Below, one piece after another: positions 11,121 to 23,112 of a DNA stretch of 64,000 nucleotides. Within the stretch, counting starts at the first letter, position 1. Each line of letters opens with the position of its first letter. The notes beneath the pieces are model-generated. The model had not been told where the DNA came from. It did not search any database and worked only from the letters and a program-made list of their open reading frames with translations. This DNA comes from Tilletia caries. Its lineage: Eukaryota; Basidiomycota; Exobasidiomycetes; Tilletiales; Tilletiaceae. The position numbers and the translations under genes are program-made. The stretch is from contig JALUTQ010000001.1 of NCBI GenBank assembly GCA_032718865.1, forward strand, positions 1,550,001 through 1,614,000. The letters are read 5' to 3'.

Positions 11121-13363
11121 TTACATTCCCCCACCCATGGCCCCCGAAGCGTAATGCTGGACCGAGAGGGAAAAGGTAAACAAAAAAAGATGTCACCGTG
11201 TCAGAGATGCAACCAAGGCTGGATGATGTCGAGGAGCCTGTACTCACCATCGCTCTCAATGTCTTCTTCGGGTGGTTGACCGCATTGAAAGTAACCCAGT
11301 CGATCGAGCCGCGATCGTCAATTCTGCCGAAGGCTCCTTGATTTCCAGTGGAACCCTGGAGAAGGTAAACAAAAAATGTCAACGCGCTGATGTGAGGTGT
11401 CACAGATCCAACCAAGGCGAGAAATTGGCACGTACGCAATAATCTGCAGCCGAGAACACTGTACAACAGCGTCCATCATGCTCCTCTGCGTATCCGCCCT
11501 GTCGCACCTCGTGCGAGCGAATCACAGCAGTGATTCCGTTCAGCTCGCACCACTGGCGAGTAATGTCCGGTCCGAACCCAAGCCCAACACCACGTTTGCT
11601 CGGTCCGCGGCCATTGGCAACCTGCGGGTCCGCCCACAGCGCTTCCGACATGAGCCCCTCCTGACCCGGCTGCTGGTATCGATTGATCTGGCGAATCTCG
11701 TCGAGAGTGACGCCATCCCGGCTGAAGAGACCGCCGTGAACGACAAAGTACCGTTTCCGACCGCCGGCCTCGACGGACGGCGCAGACAGGATGGGCGACT
11801 TTTGAGCGAGCGGTGCCTTCGCGGGCACGTCAGCACCCTGCAGAGGCTCCTTCGTCGCCGTAATGAGCGTGGCGAGCGGCAGCGCGTTGAACAGTTCCGT
11901 AAACAGCTTGAATGTGAAGTCGCCCCCAAATTTGGCCTTGACCTCGCCCTCGAAGCCGTACACCTTGTTCATCTGCTCCGCCTCGTGGTTGCCGCGGTTC
12001 ACCAGCGTCGTCTTGGGGAACGCACACTTGTAGGCCATGATGATCAGTGCAATCTCGACGGACCACGAGCCTCGGTCGACAAAGTCGCCGTTGAACAGAA
12101 GCGCGTGGGTGTCCGAAGGCGGGCCGGTGAGGGTGAGCAGGTGTGCGAATTCGTACAGCTGTGAATGGTTTCGATTCAGTGAGGGGCGCGTCTCCGAGCT
12201 AGCGTGTCGAAAAGTACTCACCTGGCCGTGGGTGTCTCCGATCACATCAATTGTGGTCCCCTCCGCTACCGTGTACTCCACAAGGGTAGGCTCCCGGTTG
12301 AACAACCGGAACGCGCCCAACATGATCTGCCACGCGAGCCGCGTTGGCAGTTTACCGCCCTCCTTGTAAAACTCGACAAGCTCCTCCACAAACTTCCCAT
12401 CAATCTTGCCCAGTTCCGCCCCCCTGAAGCCATCCTCCTCATCCTGTTCGTCGAGCTTCGCTTTCTCTTCGGCAGAGAGTTCGCCGAGCCGTGGACCTGA
12501 GTACGACGCGGGTGCGAGTGCGGCCTGTCCGGCTCGATCCCGAATCTGCTCGAGGGCTTCTTGCCACTTCTTGGGGCCGGACTCGACCTTGATCGCCTTT
12601 TCGAATTCGAGCCTCCGGATGAGCTTAAGCGTGGAGTCGAGCTGGACGCGTACGCTTTTGTTTCCTGGCTCGAGCTGAGTCACTCTCCTCAGGTCCGGCA
12701 AGGCGTTCTTGGGTTCTGCGGGGAGGGGAGGCTGATGAGATTCGGAAGCACAAGGAGAGCGATTAGGCACAGAAGAAAATACTCACTCAAGATGGCGAGG
12801 TAACCTGTTGCACGACGGAAGTAGGCTTTGGAAAACGTGGGATCGAGCTCGATAGCCTTGGCTGTAAAGATGCGCATAACATTCGACCATGTCAGTAAAC
12901 ACGGCCAGGCAGTTGCAGCTTCCAACTGCGCAGGAGCTAGCGACCTGTGACACTCACATGCATCTTCGATCGCCAACCCGTGCTGCTCCAACTTGAGCTC
13001 GCACGCCGCACGATTGCTCCAGAACTGCGGCACACTGTCGTCCAGCACAAGAGCCTGCGCGTAAAAGTCCTTCGCCTCCGAGAACAGGCCTGCCAGGAAC
13101 TTGGAGTTTCCCTTGTCCTTCAGCTCGATGGCGCGCTTCTTGCGTTCCTCGGTGGATAGGGCTGAAACTTCATCGGCGGACAGACCGGGAGCTTCGCCGT
13201 CGGCTGCGGTGGCGGTGGGGAGGGAGGGAGAGCACGCTTCGACCAGGGACGAGTTCGAGGAGAGGGCGGGCGAGGTCATGGGAGACGGAACCGGCGAGGA
13301 CGAGGAGGCTGCGTCGTCGGAGTTCGAGCCCGAAGCCGATTTTGTAGAAGTCAAGTCGCTCAT
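11121..13363 (-). CDS. PPT1: Ser/Thr protein phosphatase 5 (TPR-PP5, Ppt1)
   Basis: Six exons (13363-12958, 12861-12787, 12715-12222, 12158-11436, 11355-11248, 11156-11121) give 613 residues with every junction in frame. After a Ser/Pro-rich N-terminus come three TPR motifs (KDKGNSKFLAGLFSEAKDFY..., ASKAIELDPTFSKAYFRRA..., LPDLRRVTQLEP). The PPP catalytic core follows with GDTHGQ, GDFVDRG, RGNHE, HGGLFSRDG and RSHEVRQGGY metal and phosphate motifs. The tiny last exon gives the C-terminal HYASGAMGGGM, resembling the MAYA...GM tail of PP5 and ending in TAA. PP5 acts with Hsp90 and dephosphorylates client-bound factors. One small oddity is SAADYC where the family usually has SAPNYC. It is transcribed divergently from the Rai1 gene. 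Confidence 0.93.
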
Positions 13364-13935
13364 TGTTCTTGGGGGGGAGAATCGTTCTATTTCCTGCTTT
13401 GAATCGTGGAGATCTATCAGCGCGATCCGGCGAGAGTAAGTAGTGAAGGATGTTCTTGCTGACCCAAGGTTGGTTTGGAAGCTTTCCTCCCTGCTTCTCT
13501 TGTGCGAAAATCTTCCAACACCTTTCTCCACTTCCCGCCTTCCCGCCGGCCGCCCGTGCGAGATGGGACCCGAAAATCACTTATGAGGAGATGTCATCAT
13601 GCTCTCTCTGGAAGGGACTGAAGTGAGGAGGGCCGAAGAAGCGCAGGCTCTCGGAATGAGAGCCAGCATTCAGGCAGGAAGGATGAGCGGATCATGCTGT
13701 GCGCAGGCGGGAAAACTGCGGCATCGCCTGGGCTTCTGACCTTGGGGAGATGAGGGGTTCGAGAACTTCAAGATGCCTGAGCATTTCTCAGTTCCTCCTT
13801 CCGTCCATCGTCCATCACTGTCTGACGGAAGATCTCGATCCTGGCTTCCCTTGCATGCTGAGGTCCTCTGTCCCTATTCTCAGCAGGCTCGACAATCGAA
13901 TTGTCATCTTTGACAGGTTGAACGACTTTCGAACG
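13364..13935. promoter_or_regulatory. bidirectional promoter region
   Basis: These 572 bp separate the divergent start codons of PPT1 (-) and RAI1 (+). They should contain both promoters. The frame of RAI1 stays open upstream of its ATG and other in-frame ATGs occur, so a longer N-terminus is possible. No specific binding site is claimed. Confidence 0.45.
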
Positions 13936-15456
13936 ATGAAGCGGAGCTCACCATCGGCCTCCCCGGTGTTGCACGCATCGTCCTTGGCCAGCACGAGCAG
14001 CAGTAATAAAAGGTCTCGAGGGGACAATGAAGCTCAACTCCATCCTCCTGCCAGCACCTCCGATGAAGCGTCTACCTCGTCTGGACTGCCTAGCCTGCAC
14101 GCGCCCTCCCTCACTGCTCCGCTCAAAACTCCCGCTTTCCAAAAACCAGCCTGCATTGCCACCTTCTCCTACGACGAGAACCGGGGCCTGCACCATGACA
14201 ACCAGTCGCTAGGGGTCTACCATCCTCCTCCCCCGCCTCAATTCAACCGCGATGCCGATCGAGGCAGAGGCCGAGTCTGTGGACCGGATCTCAAGTACGG
14301 CTACGAGAGGTGGAAGCGGAGGGACGAGACGGTCGACGAGCATCTCGACTCGCTCCTGATTGCACTCCAACACAAGGCGAACTTGGCCGATCCTGAGGGG
14401 GACCAGGATCGCGATCGTGCTCGGGCGGACGTGATTACCTGGCGGGGCATCGCCACCAAGCTCTGCACGACCATCTTCGCAGAGAATGACTACGACTCCT
14501 GGCAGCTGAACGTTTTGCAGCTCGGCCCAACGCTCTATTTGGAAGAGTTCGTCCCCCCCAAGACGCGGAGCCAGAAGGCCGAATCGACAGACCAGCGCCA
14601 GCTTGGTTTTATGTATTCGGGCTACGCTTTCGAGTCGTGGTGCGTCTCGCCTGCGATTCCCGATACGGACGCCAAAGCGGCCGCCATGGACGACAGAGGC
14701 GAGCGCGAGCCACCACCACCACCAGGTTGGGGAGGCACCATCAACAACAACGTCCAGTGGTGCGCAATCTGCAAGACAACGCTCGGCTCCAATCGTCTTA
14801 TCATTGGCGGAGAAGTCGACTGTATCCAACCCTCGGCCCTATCCAAGTTCCCCGCTTCCTCAGCTCTGCTCAACGCCTCAACGCTTAACCCTGACGATTT
14901 TGTTGAGCTCAAGACTTCGGCCGAGATCAGAAACGAAAGAGATGCAGAGCGCTTCGAAGGAACCAAGATGCTTCGCTTCTACTTTCAGAGCTTCCTCCTC
15001 GGCGTCCCCACCATCGTCACAGGGTTTCGCGATCGAGCAGGCTTCCTCGCCGACGTCCAATCAATTCCCACCCTTAACCTACCTCGGATCGTCCGAGGGA
15101 GAAATCCGGATCTCGAAGCAGGTAAAGGGCTCGCCTTTGCTGATCAAACGCTGCAGTGGATCCGAGATTGTATCAGTCGGGATACACAGACCACAACCTC
15201 CGCGCCTCCCGATGTGGAAGAAGCCGAGCGATCCTTTCCCGTCTTTCGCATCTCGTTCAGCCCAAGTGCTTCTGGAGCGCCGCGCGGAGTATCAAACCAC
15301 AACAGCCGCGGTGGAAGTCTTTCCATCCGGAGACTGACTGATGCCGAAGTTCGTGAGGACATCAAAGGCGGGACAGATCAAGGTCGCGTGGGATTTTTGC
15401 CATCCTCATTTTACACCTTTGCACGGGAGAAGCTCGGTACTTCAGCTGGCATCTGA
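13936..15456 (+). CDS. RAI1: Rai1/DXO family decapping nuclease
   Basis: A single exon of 506 residues. The N-terminus (about 75 residues) is Ser-rich and basic (NKRSR). Family motifs are clear: GYAFESWCV, IIGGEVDCI (catalytic Glu and Asp), VELKTSAEI and the KMLRFYFQSFLLGVPTIVTGF segment. These match Rai1/DXO enzymes, which remove incompletely capped 5' ends from mRNA (pyrophosphohydrolase and deNADding activities) and bind the exonuclease Rat1 in ascomycete yeasts. The ATG at 13936 is preferred because the upstream open frame lacks conservation features. The gene is convergent with the dehydrogenase, with only 12 bp between stop codons. Confidence 0.9.
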   Translation: MKRSSPSASPVLHASSLASTSSSNKRSRGDNEAQLHPPASTSDEASTSSGLPSLHAPSLTAPLKTPAFQKPACIATFSYDENRGLHHDNQSLGVYHPPPPPQFNRDADRGRGRVCGPDLKYGYERWKRRDETVDEHLDSLLIALQHKANLADPEGDQDRDRARADVITWRGIATKLCTTIFAENDYDSWQLNVLQLGPTLYLEEFVPPKTRSQKAESTDQRQLGFMYSGYAFESWCVSPAIPDTDAKAAAMDDRGEREPPPPPGWGGTINNNVQWCAICKTTLGSNRLIIGGEVDCIQPSALSKFPASSALLNASTLNPDDFVELKTSAEIRNERDAERFEGTKMLRFYFQSFLLGVPTIVTGFRDRAGFLADVQSIPTLNLPRIVRGRNPDLEAGKGLAFADQTLQWIRDCISRDTQTTTSAPPDVEEAERSFPVFRISFSPSASGAPRGVSNHNSRGGSLSIRRLTDAEVREDIKGGTDQGRVGFLPSSFYTFAREKLGTSAGI

Positions 15457-15468
15457 AGCTACATGAAA

Positions 15469-17286
15469 TCATTGTTCAGATTTGCCACGCTCCAGTTCTG
15501 CACGGCGCTTGTACATGCCCTCAATGGCTTCGTCTGCTCCCGATACCTACAGAAACATGACTCCCAAGTTACTTCAGCCAAACCTCTTCCTTGTCAGACG
15601 CGCCATTGTCCGGAAAGTGCAGAACTCACAGTCTGGGCCAAGTCGCGAAGGAAGGAAGGCAGCATGCGCAGGGCGGGAGCCCACTGCGCGTACCACGGCA
15701 AATATATGTCTGTACTCTCTTGCCTTTCCAAGGCGCGCAAGATGGCCATCGCAACATCGCGCGGGTCAAGTAGAGGAGCGAGGAAGCGTGCCAAGGCGGG
15801 GACTTCGACCTGCGCAAAGAGGGCCGTCTTGATGTGACCAGGACAAATCAGTGTCGTCCGAACCTTCGGGGCCTTGTGTCTGAGGATTTCCACGCCGTGG
15901 GGACAGATATGAATGACGGATGAACGTGTCAGATAGTGAAAACGACTCACTTCTTGTCCAATTCGTAGCGAAGCGACTCGTGTAGGCCGACGAGTGCGTG
16001 TTTCGTCGCAACGTAGTCGCCTGAAAGTCAAGACGGCACCGAGAAGACAAGTCGTTCATCGTCAGACATTCATTTGTCAGAGCGGGAGCTTCAACCGCAC
16101 AGAAAGGAACTCACCGACTTGCGCGATGCCGATATGGCCCATCACGGAACTGACTGTGACCTATGGAAGAGTTCAAGGACAAACAAAAGGAGACGTGTGA
16201 GAAAGCCTACATCTTCGTCGCGAGTGGAACCCCCCTCCCCCCCTTCCAAAAAAAAAAGTTTCAAGAGCCCTCGACTCACTACGTGACCACGGCTGCGATG
16301 TACCATATCAGGCAGGAATGCCTTGATCGTGTAAAAGTGGGAGATGAGATTGACCCCGACGATCCTGAACGAGGTGCAGAACGCTCAGGAATATGTACTC
16401 AGCTCACATTACACGAGAGTTTACTTTGGGAAATGGGCGAAAGGGACAGACACTCACCTCTGTATCTCACTGTCCTCGAGGTCCGTCAAGAGCTTGCCAT
16501 TCAACACGCCGGCATTGTTGACCAGCATCGATACATGGCCAACCTGAAGGACTTGTACAGACTTTGTGAGCTACTCCATCTTTCATCTGCTCATCTTCGG
16601 ACGCTCGATGGCTCACCTCGTCTTTGATCCGAGCTGCGATCGACTTCACCTGATCGGCATCAGAGACATCGCACTGGAAATAGGTGGTTCTGCCTCGACG
16701 TTTGAATACTGCGGATGAAAGAAATAGGTCAGCCAGAGGATGTACCTGAAAGGATCAAGGAGTCTGAACCTGGGACGCACCTGACTCAGAGACTACATCA
16801 AGGACAACTACCCTTGCCCCCCTCTGTGTGAACAGTCGTAAAAGTCCATCAGCGTGCTCATTCTCCAGAAATGCGCAGAAGAGTCTCATCTCACCTGACA
16901 GAGCAGAGCAGAAAGCTCGCTACCGACCCCACCCGCTCCTCCCGTAATCAAGACGACTTCCTTCTTCCATTCCTCCGCACCGAGGACTCTTGTCCGCGTC
17001 CAGCCGTTCCGATGCTTCCGGCCAGCGAAAGAGATCGCATGAGAAAACAGCACAAGGCTCGAGAGGAGGACCAGTATCCGGATCTGGAAGGACGATTGCA
17101 CTTTCAGCCATTCACCTCCAAGCAAGGCTACACCTAGGATGATAACGTGTAAGGTGGGAACTGCAAAGACAGAAGGTATCGTAAGAACGTTTCAACCGTC
17201 ATGGCGATGAAAAGTGTCCCTGCGCTCTACTCACGGAAAAGCGTAACGCGCAGGAAGGCGACCACGTCATCAAGATCCAGGCCCAT
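15469..17286 (-). CDS. membrane-anchored short-chain dehydrogenase/reductase
   Basis: Ten small exons give 355 residues: 17286-17235, 17160-16895, 16823-16781, 16708-16617, 16543-16458, 16364-16280, 16160-16115, 16020-15951, 15879-15630 and 15546-15469. All junctions are in frame. The N-terminus has two hydrophobic segments (LHVIILGVALLGG and ILVLLSSLVLFSH) predicting an ER or lipid-droplet anchor. The Rossmann fold is complete: LITGGAGGVG (cofactor loop), CDVSDADQ, LVNNAGVL, VSS and the catalytic YVATK. A C-terminal LICPGHIKTALF follows. This is the layout of the retinol-dehydrogenase-like SDR16C/DHRS group, which usually use NAD(P)(H) on sterols, retinoids or other lipid alcohols. The substrate cannot be inferred. 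The very high intron density contrasts with the intronless neighbour RAI1. Confidence 0.88.
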
Positions 17287-17644
17287 GGCCTCTTCCTCCT
17301 CCGCAGTATGTATGTTCGAGAGAGTTGGCAGTGGTCCTACGCATGAGGGGGCTGCGAAATGCATCGATGCTTCTCCTCAGCGGAGGAGCACGGGTTGGAT
17401 CCGTCCGCGACTTCCCGACAAAGACCCATCCCAAGGGCCAAGTCACATATATAGTCACAGGGCAGCAGCTCATCATCCCTTTGAGAACAGCACTCTACCT
17501 TCTTACTGATGCTAGATCTGGTTCGCACTGTCGTTTCCTATTTGGCCGCAAAAGGAAGGTATGGATTGCCTCTAGAGTGTTTGATGGAAGATGAGAAATA
17601 CTTCAATTGTCATCCTGCCCCTGTCCGTCCCCGTCGTTCTACAT
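17287..17644. other. intergenic region between dehydrogenase and protease
   Basis: This is the promoter side of the dehydrogenase and the 3' region of the protease. No coding or RNA feature was recognised. Confidence 0.35.
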
Positions 17645-19774
17645 CTACTTCAATTTGCCCAGGCCGATAGTGTTCGTCCTCGAGTTGGTCGCAAAGTAGA
17701 GGTTCTTGAGCCACACAGCACCCACCAGCCACTCATCCTCCTGACCGACTTGCCCGCTCGAAATGGCGCTGATGCAGTCTCCCTGCAGGTTCGTCTGGTC
17801 CACAGGCAGGAAGAGCATGTCCCTGGGATCGATCGGGAAGGTGACGCCGCCAAAGGTCAGAGCGAGACTCTGCGTCGTTGTGCAAGGAATGTAGTATCCG
17901 CCCTGTCCGTCGCTCTTGGAACCGGGGATGGCGGCGTGCACGGCATCGGCATCCTTCTTCGGGGCCACAATCAAGGTCGTGCCCGTATCGAGAATCGCCG
18001 TACGTCCCGAGAGACCCAGGTCGCGTCCGCCAAAGGTGACCGCGCCCATCGCAGCCTCCCAGAAGCCCTGTTTGGAGATGTTATCCACCTCAATCAGGTT
18101 GCCCGAGAATCGGAGTTTGTCGACCCCTCCGAACGTCACCTCGCCGTCATTGCGGCCGTCAGCGACGCGGCCGAGGCGGTAACCCATGACAGGCGCTGAG
18201 ACTTGACCTGCAGCGAATAGGGCATCGATTGGCGTCGGTGTACCCGCGTTGCTCAACTCGGATCGAGCGAGACCCATCAATCCGTCGAAGGGCACCGAGG
18301 GATCGGTGAAGTCGCGAGTTTGTTGTTGAGCTACGCCCAGAGTGTGGTTCGCAAGCTTCAAACCCGCGATGTAAACATCGTCGTGGGCGAGCATGCCGGA
18401 GACAGAGCCAGTGCCTACGCAAAGCATCAGCCAGGAGAATGTGTCAGTACGAGATACCAAAGCGCGCGGCTCTGCTCTATGGCAAAAAGACTTACCATAG
18501 GTGATCGTAAATTTGTTGCTGCTCGGTTTAAAACTCGTAGACGCATCTGCTCCGAGCCTTTGATGCTTAGTCCCGCACGCTGTGCACGTCGAGCTGGCGA
18601 CCCAAGTATCAGCGGAACCCGAGTCGACCTAAGGAAAACAAAGTCGGGTCAGCGATTCTGCCTGGTAGGTGAAGTAGTAGGCAGCAACGAGCGAGTAACT
18701 CACAAGCATTCGGAATGGCTTTTGGTTGCTGCCGATCTGGATTGTGGCGATGTAGCCAACATCATTGGCTTCAATGTCAAGACCCAAACTTTGCTCAGCA
18801 GTGGTGGGCTGAGCGCCCGTCAAAGCGGCGCTGGTGGCAGCGTCGAGATCCTTGACCGGGTAGCCCGCTCCTGTGGCGTTAGGCGATGGGCTTGCCCTGG
18901 CCTTACTACTGCTAGAAGGTTCCGTCCAGCCTCCGAGTATGCCATCCAGACCCGATCCGGCTGTCGGCCCTGTTGCGTTCGCAGGTCCGCTGCCAAATCC
19001 AGAGGGCGACCCCGCAGTGTCTCCTCCAAGGGCCCCAACGAGACCTCCCAGAAGGCGCTTCTGTTTGGCTTGGTGGATGATGGCCGGACCATGCCCTAAA
19101 GAAGGACTGTCGTTGCCAGGCCAGACACCAGGGGTTTTCGACTTCGACGGTTTAGAGGGACGTTGGGTCTGCTGTGACCCATTGGTCGACCCCAGGCTGA
19201 GGGTCGGATCGAGCAAGATGGCTGTCCCACCGAGGTCTGGAGGGTTGCTTCTTTCCAACAATACGGTGTCTAGATGCCTTTTACGGATGTTGGCGAGTCG
19301 TCGATTTGCGGTGTTGAGATGACGTTTCAATTCCATCATGGGGTGCTCATTCTTCCCCTGTTTAAGCCGCACGCCTCCAACCTTTTGCAGTGGCAGCGTG
19401 AGCACTTTCGACCCTGGGCCGGAATCGAACGCACTTCCGAAGCCACGCGATTCTCCCGCATGTCTGGGATTGTTGCCAGTGAGGGTGTAGTTCAAGTCGG
19501 CGCTGGCTCCATGATCGATACCCCTCGGTTCCATGTTGAATGCGCTACCCCCGAATTGGGGCGGCGCATCTTGGTTCTTGACGACAATACCGATACGAGG
19601 CCTGGTGGCTTTGAACGATCTGATGTGAACATCGGAGCTGCCATGGTAGCGCCGATGGCCATGAGGGCTGGTGGTGAACGGAAGGGCTTGGACACCGGTC
19701 TGCAGTGGGCTGTCGGGTCCGAGGCTGAGGAGGAGCAGAGCTAAGTGAACGAAGCGAGTGGTGAGAATGTTCAT
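17645..19774 (-). CDS. secreted pepsin-type aspartic protease (A1 family)
   Basis: Three exons (19774-18704, 18628-18496, 18414-17645) give 657 residues. A signal peptide is likely (hydrophobic core HLALLLLSL, then VQALPF). The two catalytic motifs are VDSGSADTWVA, created at the start of exon 2, and ILDTGTTLIVAP. The active-site flap follows as ITYGTGSVSG across the exon 2/3 junction. A conserved end (WLVGAVWLKNLYFATN) closes the domain. The catalytic domain starts only after about 340 residues, so the N-terminal part is far longer than a normal propeptide. It is rich in Gly, Ser and Asn with few acidic residues and contains a KRHL..IRKRHL repeat of basic residues that could be processing sites. 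Fungal A1 proteases are vacuolar, wall-bound or secreted; the signal peptide and lack of a GPI-like tail favour secretion. Confidence 0.88.
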
Positions 19775-21207
19775 GGCGGAGGATTCTGCAAAGGGATTCA
19801 ACGTGTCAGCAACGTACCTCAAGGAAGCTGTGCTGCAGAATGTAGACTCACAATGGACGTGAATGGCTGATGCTGGAAAGAAAGGAGGAAGAACGTCTGC
19901 AGGCTCGCGAGGGTTCCGGGAAGAAAAAGTGTATATACAAGAATAAAAAGGCGAGCTGTTCAAGAAACTAGATGAGCGATCCTGCTGAGGCGTACGAGCG
20001 GAAGATCTTGTACTCACGGCCGGCCTCGGAAGGGAAAGAAGGAAGAAGTGGAGTACCCAGTTGCTCGAAGGATTGAAAGCCGCCCGATACTGCAAGAGGA
20101 ATAGGTAAGATACCTGCAAGACCAGTCCTGCGAAGCGAATAGAAGAGGAAGGATGAAGGGATGAGAGGAAAAGGACGGGAAAAATAATGACGCGAGCCTG
20201 CCGTGCGGAAGAGAGGGAAGAGAAAGAAGGTGGAAGAGAATCAGATATCTGTCAGGATCAAGTAGTGATTTGATAACGCTAAAGTTCTGATCCTGGCAAA
20301 GGGCTACGTGAGCCCTGTACCGGCTTTCGATGTGCACAACTGGAACATGGGAAAACTAGAAGCAAAAGAGAGCGTCAATGGAGGGGCGGACGGACCCAGG
20401 GCGGAGCCACGCCAATGCCTCGGTATGCATGCAGTGTCTGGTCTACTGCGGAGACAGAGAATCTTCAATGAGCAAGCATCGTCTATGCTCCGCTCTAAGA
20501 TGTCCAACGACCTTGCACAGGAACCGCCATGGAAGTCAAATCGTCAGCGACAAATACGATCCAATTTCTGAGAAGTCAGAGTGATTTCGAGCAGCTTTGA
20601 CTGGTCTGAAGTCCTTGTGCAAAGGCAGTTGACCAGAGTAGCGCTCGGCTACTGCATGATAGTCGCGGTTCAGCTGCTAATGGTTGATGGTCAGGCAGGC
20701 CGTTGGGATGTCTAGGGGCGGTGAAGTGGCGAAGATGTTGAAGTCGACGAGCGCGGACTGTCGACAGGCTGAGAAAGTGAGAGAGCGGAGATGCCGGTCG
20801 TCCCGAGATCATGCGATCATGCATCGTGGTCCAACCTGCATCAGGCACAGCGTGCGGTAGCACAGAATGGCAGCGCAGGACACAAGGTCCCCAGCGTCGT
20901 TCACTTGACTTCGAAGCATCGTAGGCTCGTTGCTTGAGAAGGATGCACGGTCTGAAGCGCTTTGCATCGATGTCAAGTCAACGGTCCTGAGCTGCTGCAC
21001 GTGACATTCTGGTTTCGGCGCGTCGACACGACCCACGCGACGCGCATCACAACATCATCATTTTGTTGATCTTCGACATCCACCATCTCAAGTTGTGCGA
21101 AAGGCTGAGCAATTCCTCCCACATCCCAATCTCCTTCAATACATCGCAGCATAACGCGGACTATTCAGAACACGCCGTAGCATCGCACCTTTCAACTGCC
21201 GCCTATC
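19775..21207. other. divergent intergenic region
   Basis: This separates the protease (-) and the Msd1-like gene (+) starts and is expected to carry both promoters. One open frame from the region continues into the protease but lacks homology. A pyrimidine/purine-skewed tract lies at 20120-20260. Nothing else was recognised. Confidence 0.35.
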
Positions 21208-22177
21208 ATGTCCCGACTCGACGATTCTGACGACAGCCTCAGCACGGCTGCCAGCCCAACCTTCGATCAACTCAACTTCCTCCTTATCTCCCGCGGCTAC
21301 ACCAACAAACCTCTTCTGATACCCTCGGGTACAAGCGAGGCTACAATCCAGGCTCTTAGCAACACAATCCATGCGCTTCTCTCTCAACGCGAAGAGGATA
21401 TCGAGGTTCGTGAACAACTCGGCGCTCAAAATCGGACTCTCACGGCTACTGTGGAGAGACTCAAACGCTCTGTAGACGAGGAGATGCGCAAATCGGAAGA
21501 TCTCGAACGTAAGCTGGAGAGCATAAAAGTCAAGGCAGAGTGAGTTCTTGCACATATTCCTTGCCACCGGTCGCGACTTCGAACTGATCGCCATCCGATC
21601 CATTTTTAGCTCGGCTCTTGCTGCTCACGCCACAGTCGTTGCCGCCCACAAACAGACCCAGGCCGTCCTCATCCGGGCGCGAACAGATCTTCAATGTGTC
21701 AAAGTTGCTGCGCATCAGTACCGACTTTCACTAAACCGTGGATCGGAGCGTCTCAAGAGCAAGCTCGCCGAAACGAGTCTGACTGCTCTTCGTAGTGTCG
21801 TTCCTGCGCTCCGGGTTGCCACAGGAGCATTTTCGGACTACAAGGGTGTCCGTGGTGCTTTGATGCAAGCACAACTTCGCAGTACAGCATCTTCGGGGAC
21901 TGTGTCTGACGGTCACGGAGCGGGCGGGAGTGGGGTGGTATTGAAGGAACAGCTTACAGAGCTCGATCGAAGTCTGTCTTCTCGATCGAATATGCCTCCG
22001 CGGAAACGGAAGGCACCCGCGGAGGCACGGTCGGAGGAATCATCTAAGAGCCCGCCAAAACGGAAGCCACGCTTGGAGGAGGCATCCAAAAGGGCGAGTG
22101 GGTCGCTGCGGCTGAGTCGAATCGGCGCGCTCCGCGACACGAGTACGAGCGGTGGAATATCCTCAAGATCATCGTAA
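21208..22177 (+). CDS. Msd1/SSX2IP (ADIP-domain)-like coiled-coil protein
   Basis: Two exons (21208-21539 and 21610-22177; 70-bp intron) give 299 residues. The N-terminal half reads FDQLNFLLISRGY...ALSNTIHALLSQREEDIEVREQL, then a long heptad-type coiled coil. This order (short helix with LN.LL..RG, then LL.QR..D...RE) resembles the ADIP domain of human SSX2IP and fission-yeast Msd1, which anchor minus ends of spindle microtubules at the pole body. The C-terminus is basic (PPRKRKAP, PPKRKPR) and may hold a nuclear signal. The match is by eye and the family is divergent, so a generic coiled-coil protein remains possible. Confidence 0.65.
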
Positions 22178-23112
22178 TGTCACGAATCTCGAGGCGGCCG
22201 AGCAATGTCACACGCGCAAGTCAGACACTATCAGAAAAGGACAAGGCACGCCTGACAGCAAGGATTGACAACAATGAGACCTCCAATGGTCGCGAATGCT
22301 TGCATTCAACGAGAGGAGCGAGGAATAGAGATTTTGAAGGAGAACCGAGTCCGGAGCAGATGTAGGAAGGGGTTGAAAGTAGGGAAGAAAAGAAGAAGAC
22401 AGGAAAACTTTGCAAAATGCATCTAGCCATTGCGAGGGTCAAAGTATAATAAGGCGAATTATAAAGGATGGTGGAACGCTCGGTGTAAAGGGCCGGGTTC
22501 CTACCAATGGTGAGAAAGCAAAGCGGCCGGGCTTTGTTACTGGTACAACTTGATGTGTATGAGGGGAGAGGTGTGTCGACAACCTGTTGTGCCTTGTTAA
22601 TAAAGTAGAAGGAAACAGAGACTCGGCAGTCCGAGTAATGTAGGGAGAACAGTCGGCAGGTGAGCGACCGATCTTGAGATAGAGAGTGTGGGTCGCCCTG
22701 AAGAGGGCCAGTGGTGTCGAGAGCCGACGAAGAATCGAAAGTTGGATTGTAGAGAAAGGATTGAAAATCGGTCTGCCGAGAAGTTGGGTGGTGGGTCTGT
22801 GTCGGATTGCGCGCGCGAGAGAGAGATAGGGTCGGAGAAGAGGTCTAACCGGAGACCGTTGATGGAGAAGGAGTCTGGAGCCGGAGAGACGGAAACTTCG
22901 ATCGCGCGCGAATAGGTGGCGCCAATCCCGATTGTCAAAGTCGGGAGACCGAGGGAGAGAAATCGAAATCTGTGCAGGTCTGGAAAAGAGAGTGTGTGGG
23001 GAAAGAATGGTGTTGTGCTGAGCACTGCGCGCTGAGATCCCTGGTGGGATGAAGGACAGATCGCGGAAGAGGTGGAGGAAGAGCAAGTGCCGGCAAAGGC
23101 TGATTAGAGAAT
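22178..23112. other. convergent intergenic region
   Basis: This lies between the stops of the Msd1-like gene (+) and the Ada-type gene (-). A 225-codon open frame on the minus strand (22439-23116) covers most of it, but its composition (Ser/Leu/Arg/Phe/His without motifs) looks like a chance frame. Probable 3' untranslated regions. Confidence 0.35.
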
